Shown: positions 37,019-47,800 of the stretch, piece by piece
Layout of the letters: each line of letters opens with the position of its first letter
Position numbering within the stretch: position 1 is the stretch's first letter
Source of the DNA: Rhododendron vialii
Lineage: Eukaryota; Streptophyta; Magnoliopsida; Ericales; Ericaceae
Direction: 5' to 3'
Length of the DNA: 64,000 nt
Assembly: GCF_030253575.1 (NCBI RefSeq)
Contig: NC_080569.1
Span: forward strand, 26,114,501-26,178,500
The notes under the pieces: generated by a model
Seen by the model: only the letters and a program-made list of their open reading frames with translations
Database searches by the model: none
What the model was told of the DNA's origin: nothing
Made by a program: the position numbers and the translations under genes

Positions 37019-37421
37019 TATTGATGTGTGAAATTCATGGAAAATCACAGACCTGAGGCACTTTTCCGGAATTTTGCTGCATTTTTCAGTTACATGGAAT
37101 TTTGAAATGGATTGCTTTAAAAAATTAAATACCTTTCACTTGGGAGTTTCAAATTCATACGGCATATAGCGTAAGAGTGAACTATAGTAGGTAAGCCAAA
37201 TTGTTTGGGCGAGTGTCGATCAATTCCTGAAACACTTACATAGCCAGTACATTTGGATTTATGGTAGTAGGATCAATGCCAAGCGAAAGCAAAGCTCTAT
37301 CCCTCTAAATGAATGAAAGATTTAGGCTACCCTGGATTTTGGGCAGAAACAAACAGCAACAGCAAGGAAATGGCATATGAACACTTTCCGCCGAGCAATT
37401 AATCCAATGAGCACGCGGAAA

Positions 37422-37447
37422 CGTGCGAAGCACGCGCATTAGACTAG
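37422..37447 (+). mobile_element. Helitron-type 3' terminus
   Basis: A hairpin cgtgc-gaa-gcacg (37422-37434) is followed after nine bases by CTAG (37444-37447), with T as the next base. Helitrons end with a short hairpin, about ten bases, then CTRR, and insert between A and T, so this fits the 3' rule. The matching 5' end (TC after A) was not located. The TTI1-like fragment begins 1.8 kb upstream and may be captured sequence. Confidence 0.55.
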
Positions 37448-37592
37448 TATTTAAAAAAGAAGAGAGGATAGTTCTATTTCAGAAAGCTTCCGCTAAACCC
37501 ATTTGCAGTGTGACTCCTACGAATGATGAAACAAGAAATTGTTGCGACGGCACCAAATAACCCACATGAGAACAATAGACTCGTGCAGAGGT

Positions 37593-37923
37593 GTTCGGAC
37601 AAATAAGTCACTTTGGCTTATTTTTTGTCCTTATTCAAATTTTTTTCGTATCACTTGGCTTATTGTCATTTTTTTGGGGATTATTGCATCCTCACGTTAA
37701 GAGGAATAAAAAAAGTAAAAATTTTTGACCGAAATCCATTTTTTTTTGAATAAAGACGAAAAAAAAATCAATAAGCCTTTCGGTCAAATTTTTTTACTTT
37801 TTAGATTCTTCTTGTCGTGAGGATGCAATAATTCCCAACAAAAAAAATGACAATAAGCCAAGTGATACTAAAAAAATTTGAATAAAGGCAAAAAATAAAT
37901 CACTGTGACTTATTTGTCCGAAC
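37593..37923. mobile_element. 331 bp foldback element with GTTCGGAC termini
   Basis: The ends gttcggacaaataagtcac and gtgacttatttgtccgaac are exact complements. The arms stay complementary for about 140 bp, including 'attattgcatcctcacg' on the left and 'cgtgaggatgcaataatt' on the right. Indels occur mainly in homopolymers. Right-flank gggcc resembles the GGCCCGTT ends of other local elements. There is no coding capacity. Confidence 0.7.
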
Positions 37924-38439
37924 GGGCCAGCCAATTTATCTACACTTCATTTCCACCAACTCCCAAGCCAAACTCTAATCGCAACTGGCGTCTCTACCGA
38001 TACACATACCATAATTATGACAATAGAGATTAGAGAGTAGTATTTCCTGTCCTAATTAATCACCTCATCTATAACATTGCTTATTAAAGTCCATATCTGC
38101 AGACAAATATGGATCGAATGGTCTAAAAAATCCAATGATAAAAAAATTTTAATTTTGTTCTCACACGGTCGCTTTTTGAATGAAGGGAGATTTTGGCAGC
38201 TCTTTTTTATTGCCTAAGCCATGCAAATTTTATTTAGATTTGGCTCATCGTTTGAGAGCTAGCTTGGAGCAGCTGAAGCCTTCAAATTTGACCATTAACC
38301 ATTGCTGGTGTTATGAAGGAATTGACATATTCGATTTAGAGCACCAGAGTTGAGTTGCTGTAAGACTGGTCATATTATTAGTTGACTACATTTCGTTTGG
38401 GTTACCAGATGGGAATGTGTCAAAACTTTTTGACATGCA

Positions 38440-38662
38440 CCCTCCGTCTTTTTTCAAGTGTCGACTGCGGCTCTGAGTGCGATTTTCAATAATTTATATT
38501 TCTTGACGTATTTTATGTTTTTAAAATAATTGTCTTATAAAAATAATTGAAATATCAAACAATATCAATATTACATATTTTTAACAATGTACATTGAGAG
38601 ATTTAGACAATTAAAAATGACATGCAAAATCGTAGGGGACACTTAAAAGGGACGGAGGGAGT
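38440..38662. mobile_element. Stowaway-like MITE
   Basis: The left end ccctccgtcttttttcaagt and right end acttaaaagggacggaggga are inverted. They carry the CCCTCCGT and ACGGAGGG cores typical of Stowaway elements. The interior is AT-rich and non-coding. Confidence 0.6.
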
Positions 38663-39417
38663 TTTTTTTTTTTTTTTTTGCAACATTCACACATTTTCGA
38701 AGTAACTGAGTTGTACTGTTCAGAGCATCTCCGTCAGATACTTCAAAAATATTCATAGAAAATGCATTCCCTCCATACCAATTTGTTAGTCTTTTTTTAG
38801 AGTTCGTACCATTTTAAAACTGTACTATATATAATATACTATCACTACCTCTTAATTTATAATGTTTGATGTAATTTTAGATTTTTGTCTAATAATTGAC
38901 ATTTACCAAACAAGATATATATGTTGTATATTTAAGTATCAACTAAAAATACAAATATTTTTTTATCCGATTCGAATAGAATGAGAGACGAACAAATTGG
39001 GACAAAAAGAGAAATTTGGTATATTGCTTTCCATTTATTTTTTCAATTGATTGGAGATATCTACATCATGCATTGATTACAAAGTACAAATCACGAAACA
39101 TTACATCAATTGTGTGAAAATCTACGAAACAGCCAAGCTCACAGCTCAACTAACAAGATAAATAAGTCCATCAAAGGGTCTGCAATCACTATAAATCCAA
39201 CCCAATACAAGTCCCACTAAGGAGAAAAAAGACTCAAATTCTTAACGTGCTAAGGAAATACAAGTCCTGACTGACTGAGTTAGTCCTAATTAATTACTAT
39301 ATCTTGCTTTCCATTTTGAAGGGAAACCATTTTGTTGTGCAACCCAGGAGATGCTCCAAATTTTGTTGTCATATTACTTGTTTGGATTTTGCTATCTTCA
39401 TAGGATACTCAAAAGAC

Positions 39418-39672
39418 AGGCCCCGTTCTGCTTTTTTTTTTTTTTATTTAAAATCTTCTTTTTCAAAAAAAAAGTAATTTCAAGTTCAAATATAATGAAA
39501 ATGAAAAATAATTTTTTAATTTTTTTTTGCACTGTTTAAAATATCTCAATAAGATCTATTAAATAAGATATATATTGGTAGGAAAATTATTGGCGTAAAT
39601 ACTTGATTTTTGAGTTTGAAATTACTTTTATTTTCTAAAATTTCTTTTTTTCCTAAACCGGAACAGGGCCTT
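39418..39672. mobile_element. MITE with AGGCCCCGTTCTG termini
   Basis: The left end aggccccgttctg and right end ccggaacagggcctta form an imperfect inverted repeat around an AT-rich, non-coding 230 bp interior. Similar but more decayed ends appear at about 32935-33180. The superfamily is uncertain; hAT is possible. Confidence 0.55.
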
Positions 39673-39673
39673 A

Positions 39674-39851
39674 CCCGTTCGTTTGGAATTTTGAATTTTA
39701 TAGGTAATCAGTGTAAAGAGAAATAGAGTAATGATTGAAAATACGAGTAATGATTAAAAAAGAATAGAGAGAAAAATGAGAGTAATGAGTGCAAAAAAAA
39801 AGGGATAATAATTAGAGTTGAAAATCCAAATCCTTAACCGAACAAGGTCTT
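39674..39851. mobile_element. MITE of the GTTCGTTTGG / CCGAACAAGG family
   Basis: It directly abuts the preceding element. Ends cccgttcgtttgg and ccgaacaaggtct and internal 'taatgattgaaaa' blocks match the elements at 11488-11702 and 18036-18237. Confidence 0.5.
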
Positions 39852-40607
39852 TAAGACAATATTCTATTCGTCCCATTTTGTTGGAGCTTCTTTGGAAAAC
39901 CAAATACTCTATTTAAGGAAACATAATTATTACATTGTACTTTTACGAACTCTCCAATTTTGCCTGGTGACGTGATACTTCTTGATATTCTAATTTATTT
40001 AAGGCCAGCAAAAAAGACAGACAAGTGAGAGTGTCAATTACTACCTTTTTCGGAAACTTTTCAACATCGATAATATTTCAAGGACATTCTAAAATAGAAT
40101 AACAGATCATCTCTAACGAGAGACATTCAAAAATTTGAAAAGTAGTACTTGTCTATCATGTAGTTCTTATCTATCAAAGCACGTGAAGCCTCGCAAACTT
40201 TTTAATTTTGACATTTGAGGAGCCTGCTGGAGATGCTCTTGCTTTTTAAATTGACGTTAGAAGGTTCTGCTGGAGATGCTCTTACGCGGCCACAACTATA
40301 AACAAAAACCTCGTATCTTTCCTTCCCAGTATCTATCTATCTATCCATCCATCCTTCCTCAAAATGGCTATGGCAGTATGGCCGATTGATTGTGTACCTG
40401 CCCAATGCCAACAAACCATAAACAAAACAAAAGTACTAAAATACTAAATAAAGCCGTTTACCTGCAAATTTGGTCTCTGTCTGAACTTTCCTAAAAGACT
40501 TTTCCAGCGAGTAGGAATCAGGCAGGAAAACCCCCCCAACCTACTTTCTCCCAAATTCATTCCCCCTGCAACAAGAAAGATACAACTTTCTCTCTCCTCT
40601 CTCTACA

Positions 40608-40614
40608 TATAAAG
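40608..40614 (+). promoter_or_regulatory. TATA-like box of the SNF2 gene
   Basis: The sequence tataaag lies 130 bp upstream of the ATG at 40738, downstream of a CT-rich stretch. Its position suits a core promoter or an early 5' leader. Confidence 0.45.
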
Positions 40615-40737
40615 CAGCTGCTTTTTTTTTCCCCGGTACTGTTGGGGGTTTGTTTGACTGTTGTTAGGGTTTGGAGATGTCGGAGTAAATAAGGGTTTTT
40701 TTTTGTTGTTGTATTCCGGCGTGATTTCGTGTTGGCG

Positions 40738-43700
40738 ATGTTGATGGCAGACGAAAGGTCGGACCTTTGGAACTTCGAGGATCTGACGGCCGGCACCGAT
40801 TTTGGTGGATTCGACATCAATTGTCTATTGGACTTAATGGATGATCGTCCCGATCCAGTGCAGGTGTGTTCTGATCCTACTTTTGTTGCGATCGGACGGA
40901 AAATTCGGATGCTAGTTTTGTCCTGGAAGTTTCGGAAAAACCTGAGATTTTGGTGGTTGTGTAGTGTAGTGTAGTGTTGTTTTTGTTTTTTTCTTTGTTG
41001 TGGAACTGTAATTTAGAGTTTTATTTTGTCTAGATATAGCATCTGTTGGAATGAAACTTGCAAGCTCCCTCTTTTGATATATTCATTTTGTTTGGGAAGT
41101 TACATTATTCGCTTAGATTTATTGCCATTGGGTTTTTGGAGGTATTTATACGTATATGAATTGATATGTAGGTATTTACGGAGAGAAGTAAATATAAGAA
41201 ATGGATGTCATGAATGAATCTTAGGCATTGATTACAATCATGATTTCCCGATTGAATGATATCTGGTGTGTGGCATTCGTAGTTTGTTAGGAGCGTGGTG
41301 TTCACTAAGTTGTTTAAGCAACATGAGGTGGAGGATAATATTGTGGATAGGAATAATATGGTACATTACGGTAAGTGATGGTTCATAGTTGAACAAACCA
41401 TCAGCTAGAGTCGGGGGAGGGGCCATGGGGTTTAAACTAATGCTTGGGTAAAGTGGTTTTCAAGGATATATAGAAGGATAGGCCTTTTTTGGTTATTGAG
41501 GTAGGTTCTCAAGAATCAAGATACTCTGACTCGCTGGGAAAGGTTTGTCAAGAACTAATTTGATTCAAGGGGACAACAATTGTATATTTGTTTGATGGTG
41601 AATGTATTTGAAGTTTGAAAATTTTCATTGGTAGAGCTGCCTATAGTTTTAGTGCGATAAAATTCGTTGCATATGCTGAAAGGTTTAGGTCAAAGTCAGG
41701 GATTCGCACATCGCTTTGACTTCTATATACCCCCCTCTGCTGATAATTCCTGATGCACTATTCTATTTTGGAATGTCTCAAAATGTTGTTCCTTTTTCTA
41801 AGCATAATGGGTTACCATTAGTTTTGAAAATAGAGAATAACGGATAATGTTGGAAATCTAGTCAAAATTTTCTAAGCATGCATATATTAATTGCCTCTCC
41901 CCATAAAAGGATGTGTTCCCCTGTCAGGGAAAACAATAAGACAGGGGGAGTATTAGTTTCACATTCTAAATGAGCATTACAACTGTTTGATTGTTAAGAA
42001 AGGGTAAGAAAAGGGTATTAGATATGCATAAAATATTTTGTACCGAGGCATCAGTTTTTGATTCAGGCGAAGAGTTAGATCTTGCCTCCACCACTTTTTG
42101 CTCATCTTTAAATTTTGGGTGAAATTTATGCTCACTTGCACAAGTCCTTTAAGTGTTTTCAAGGAAGCATCTTTTGCTATGTACTTAACATATACGTTGT
42201 AATTTGCAGAATCATTCAGAAGATATGTTAGTTGTAAAACAGCAACAAGGTATGCCGGCTTCGATTTTTGGCAATAATGAACAACACTCCCAGCTTCAAA
42301 CAGGTAAACGTATCATTCTGACAGCCGCTTTGCTTTATGTCCTTTGTGATCTATAATGTTCTTGATCTAAGTATGCTTGGTTCGTCTAGGCTTGGATGAA
42401 AACTGTATAATATAATAGTAGTATACCAGTTCTAATAGTTTGAACTAATGTCTTCAAAGGCTGAGTTGAGGCTTGCATCAAGGTGAGACATCCAAAATAT
42501 ACCATAAGGATTTGAATTTGTGCTTTAGCCTCCAAAGGTGTGCCATGTATGCCTTATTTGATGGTGCATCCATTGGGTGGTTGAATTTTAATTACCCACT
42601 ATGGCAGCCTCAGGTGAAGTGCTACGGTCCAGTGCGAATGAAGAAGTCTTTTTGGTCTAATAAATGTGACTGGTAGTTGTTTTATTTAGCAATTGGAGAT
42701 TATCATATCCTTTAGTCTTTTATTGTTATTACTTATTAGGTTGGTATTTATAAATAAGAGGTTTGCCGTTGTATTCTTTAGACATTGATTAGTAAGATTG
42801 AGAGGGTTTGAGAGCTAGGGTTGTTTGCCTTGTGTGTGATTCTATCCGTATCTCTATCTATCTCGCCTCCATCATTTAGTATCAAAGCTTAGGCCTGAGA
42901 TTCCATCTCCCATCTCTTTCACTCCCTCTCTCTATTGCTGCCCCTTTGTCATTACTTTCTCAAAATTTGGAGCATATGCAATGAAACAGTCAAATCGTCA
43001 TCATGAGCATAGTTTTTGAAACCTAGAACACCTTTGTGAAATCTCGCAAATCATTGTAACCCAGTCAGAACTCAGAATCATCTGAACCCAGTCGGATCTG
43101 AAGCTATAGCTGCCATCACAGCCCGATCTGGCAGCACAGCCGATTGCCGCTGAAAATTTTTGGAAGGTGAGGATATCTGTCAGCTTCGTTGCACCTCGTT
43201 TAGTTCTTCAGTCATGGCATTCCATCATTGCTAGAGCGTAAGATTTTTGACCGCAATGCAGACACTGCAGACAGTAGTTATAATCTCACGTTCCTAACCT
43301 TTAGCTGACTCAGCTTTTAACCATTTCAGTTTAATGGAACCCAAATCTACCCTAATAGTTACAGTAAAACGCAGCCCAAACTCTTTAAGCCGACTATAAG
43401 GTTAGATCAGCCTTTGTGACAACATTGTCTAGCTCACTTATGACCATTCAGCCTAATCATTTGCGTTTAACAACCCCCACCAACTCCAAACCCTGTAAAC
43501 CACCCAACCCACTTCACAGCCAGACCCATCCCACATCTCTAACCAGCCAAAATGATTGAGCAACCCTAACAAAACAAAAAGGAAAATAGCCCTGCTATAT
43601 ATCCTTTAGGGGTGAAATCGGTTCGGTTCGGGGAGATTTTTTCCAGGACCAATTCGGTTCAGGGCATGACTTTTCAGGACCAATCCCGACCGATTTTATT

Positions 43701-44777
43701 TCGGTTCGGTATCAGTTCGGGGCGGGGTCGGTCCGGTCGGAGATTTCGGGGAAATCGGTTTGACTGAAATGGGCCAGCCTGGGCCAAGTTAAAAAACTGA
43801 TTTTGAGCCAAACCCACCACTAGATTTTAGGGTTAGATATCAATGGACCAGATTTTAGGAGTAAAGATCAACGGATCAGATCGGTTCGGTCCTATTCCGG
43901 TCTAACAATTCGGTTCAGTCCGGCCGGAATTCCAGGCAACCGAACCCTATCTGAACCGGGACGAGACTGACCGAAAACCGAAAAAACAACCGGTTTCTCC
44001 GGTTGGTTTGGGTTTTTTTTTTTCCACCCCTAATATCCTTTCCCCACAGCTCTATTGGACCACTTTAGCCACAAACAACCCGCTCGTTTACCATATACCT
44101 AAACCTCGGTGACCAATGCAAATATAATGCATGTTTAATGGCTTATATCAAGAAGGATAGAATTTTGAACAATCGGAACAAGGTTTGACCAAAACAATCA
44201 AATGATCCTTATGGATCGTGAGTCCCTTAAAGATATGGAACTTCTAATTTGGCACCACTGTCTAGATTAGTCACAACAACATTCATTTTTTTTTCTCCAT
44301 TTTGAAACCAAATTGGAGAAGCACAATGTGAATGGATAACAAATGCAAATAGAGAGACTTGAACCCAAGACCACTGAGAATCGACGCTTTGATACCATGT
44401 TAAGCCACCAAGTGTACCAAAAGCTTTAGTTTTTAAGAAATGGGCCCAACAATGTATGTCAAACTATCCAACAATCATGTGAAATGTTACTTATCTGGAA
44501 CTACAGATATCTCTCTCTCTCTCTCAATTGTGTGAAGGTCTTACGGGAGAGAGATGTGACCAAAGTCAGCCATGCAATGGCTACAAATAGTGCTAATATA
44601 TGTTGTGGGTATGCTTTCATCTTATGAAACTTATTGTACTCTGTAGAGATGACCATGGGCATAGTTTTAGCTTGTAAGAGTGACTCAGCTTTAATTAAAT
44701 AATTACAAATATAATATATGTATACGTATGTATGTATGTCTCTGTGTTTGCAGGAGGTTTTATAATTTACTTGATCT

Positions 44778-44820
<43 letters not shown>

Positions 44821-47800
44821 ATTTTGTATTATTTTATTTGACATGAAAGTATATTATAAATTGTTTTGCCAACCACTATTTGGGCGGTAGATAACACGTT
44901 TCACAAATATCAGTTAACTGATACCAACATATTCATCATGCATATCAATGCAGTTTTTGCAAATTATCCTCCGGCACTAGTCCGACTGGTGGCATTTTCC
45001 AATTGTAAATGCTTACGCCTTTCCTAGCATGGGATAAAAATGCCTCACTTGGGTATAGAATTAGTGATCAGTTAACATACATAAGGGACCTCTACACCTA
45101 AAAGCTAAAGTTTCTATGGAGCCATCAGCCACATTCTGCTTTATAATGAACAAGACAAGACAAGTCAAGCGTTTGTGCTTTCACTGCTTTGTGTGGTCAA
45201 AATGCAATATTTGAATGATGACATGCAATTGTGTGGTCCCACGTTTTATGTACTTCACGCATTGCACGCTGAGAACTTTGCTCAAGTTGATAGCTTGCCT
45301 CTACAAAGCTGCAGAAAGTAAAGACATTATTGCAGCATGCACCTGCACAGTTCTGTATAGTCAAGCCATATCGAACGAAGCCCAAGCTTAAGCATTTTAA
45401 AACTTTTCTGACAGCTAGTTATTTTATGCTTACCAGAATTTTGACTGCATAATAGCGAGACTGGGTATTACATCATGATGCTAACTTGATGTCGTTATGA
45501 CTTTTCCTTTGAATTTGTCCAGTATACCCGGCGACATCTACGTTTGGGGCTGAGTTTGCAGGATCTGGTACATTTTCTACTTCATACAACTCTGAAGTAT
45601 TGGATTATAGGGCTGGTGTTTCAGGTGGTTCTTTTGAATCTGTGGGGAACTTCGTCAGCTATGATTGTGGAAAGCAGAATGCTTCAGGTCAGACTGGTTC
45701 TCTAATGGATAGCTGGCCTGTAAGTCTTCCAGATGCAGGTCGGATATTGCCAGTTCCAGGTAAAGATTCTTAAGTGCATGTAGTAATGGAGTCTGTCAAA
45801 ATGTTTCTTCTCATAGCAATAATGATTGGAAAGGAACTCAATTTGAAATACCTAATTGCAGTACCACATATCAAGCTTCAGATTTCATAGGGATGTTGGA
45901 TTCTAATTAACTGAACCCAACTGATTGGGGCATAAGCCTAGTTTGGTTTGGTTGGATTCCACTCGTCTGAAGTAAGAAACTGAATCAGTTCAGGTGTGTT
46001 TGGAGGGGAATTCTACCTGCCGATACCTGTGATTATGTGGTTATAAGAACTTAGTATTGGTGTTTTTCTTGCACTTATGTGTGTAGTGTTGTAGTGTAGC
46101 TTCTTCATTTCATTATTTGCGGATGTCCTACTTTTCTAGAATTTCTGTTGGAAGAACTGATTAAGGTTTCTTCATGTTTCAGATGGATCTCACTGCCCCT
46201 TGTTGGAGAAGTCAGATGTTAATTATGCATATTGTGTTCCAGCTGAAAACAGCTTTCAAACCTTTGGGAGACCAGAGATCATGGAATCCTGCATGATGGA
46301 TATGAATAGGCCTGTGCCTTGGATTGATAGTTTTGATTTTCAATTTATGTTTGACAACAATGAAACTGTTAGCTATATGAAGGATGAACGGGAGGATCTC
46401 TCATCTAAGATTGCAGAAAAATATGGTGCGATCATGTCAGAGGCCCAAGTGGGAAGCGATGGTGGAGCAGTCTTGGGAGCACCAATGACCGGCGGCAACA
46501 GAGTTAGTGGGTTTAGTAGTAACTGCAAAGAAAATAACATTAGATCACCCACACGTGGGCATTCTTTCATGAAAACCAATTGTAAACCTATCATTGACAT
46601 GATGTTGTCACCAGCTTTGCCTTGTACTCCTTCATATGCGCCTAGAAAAAAACAAGTTACTATAAAGGATGAAACAACTAATGAATTGGTTGCATCTCGG
46701 AGAATGCCAACACAATTGTTGCCACCTAATCTACCTTCCAATTCAAAGAGGAAGCTGTTGGTTCATTCAAAGGATGAAAAAGAAGATATGAATTTTGCAT
46801 CTGAAAGAGCTTTTCCTGTTGCTGGTGATCATGGTATTGATGGACAGGTCTCAGAGCAGTCTTGCAGCCAGCCATCTACTCCGATAAAGATGCAGTTAGG
46901 TAACTTAGGGTGCACAAAAGTTGAAAATGGAAGTAAATTGATTCAGCCCAAGAGTTTGGGTACCCATCTTTCGAAGGTCAGCTGCCAAACAATATGCAGT
47001 AATGCCAGGGTTAGCTCGCATGGTGAAGATGGCTCGGATGTGTGTATTATCCTTGATAGATTTGAACCTTCACCAACTGAAATGTGTCCAGTGAATAGGA
47101 AATCCCTCGTCTCTTTGCAGCATTCTACGTATACTGAGCCCATTAATCACGTGGCAGCGGCAGGTGTAAAGCTTAGAGCAAATGATGAACGCCTAATTTA
47201 TCGAGTAGCATTACAGGTGAGCCCTCACTGTTTGAGATGATCTTGTTGCTTATAAATCGCAAGAATTTAAAGCTGCTGATTTTTAATCCAGTATCTGGTG
47301 TAGCTAGGAGCCCTGCCTAGTGAGTTATAAGTAGTATAAGTTGGTTTCCGTACAAAATATGATTAATTTGACGTACGCTTCCGCTGCTTGCATCCAAATT
47401 TGGAAACTGGATTATTTGGTTTTTAACTACGGTTTGAACACGAAGCAGATGTCCGAGAGAGAAGAAAAATTCTAGTTTCTTACATCTATTGATAGAAACC
47501 TTCATATCCTCTAGTTCTATTTGATTGCAAGTACATTAATCTAAACAACACCTTATGTCACTTTGCTGCACGCAATATGTATCTGAATGTTCGTTCCTAT
47601 CCATTTACCCATATCCAACTTTTGGGTACATATCCCAAAGCTAAGATTAAGGATTTAGGGATGTCCGTGCTCGGACGCACATCCACACTTGATGCTTATA
47701 TCCAAGTCTTCGTAAAATTGGTGCTAAGGATGTGAATGAACTTACTGTTGAGTGTATAACTTTGATTGCATGTTGCTTTTGGTGTGTTAGTTGGCTTTTT

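Larger units (their letters stand above)
37924..40600. other. Intergenic region densely occupied by short elements
   Basis: This 2.7 kb stretch upstream of the SNF2 gene holds a Stowaway-like element (38440-38662), a second possible one (about 38765-39003), two adjacent MITEs (39418-39672 and 39674-39851) and further MITE-end-like words near 40240. No gene is supported. Confidence 0.55.

Noticed and set aside
46373-46741. 122-residue open frame antisense to the SNF2 gene
   Set aside because: It is fully opposite exon 4, whose sense frame is in phase with the rest of the gene. No homology is recognised.
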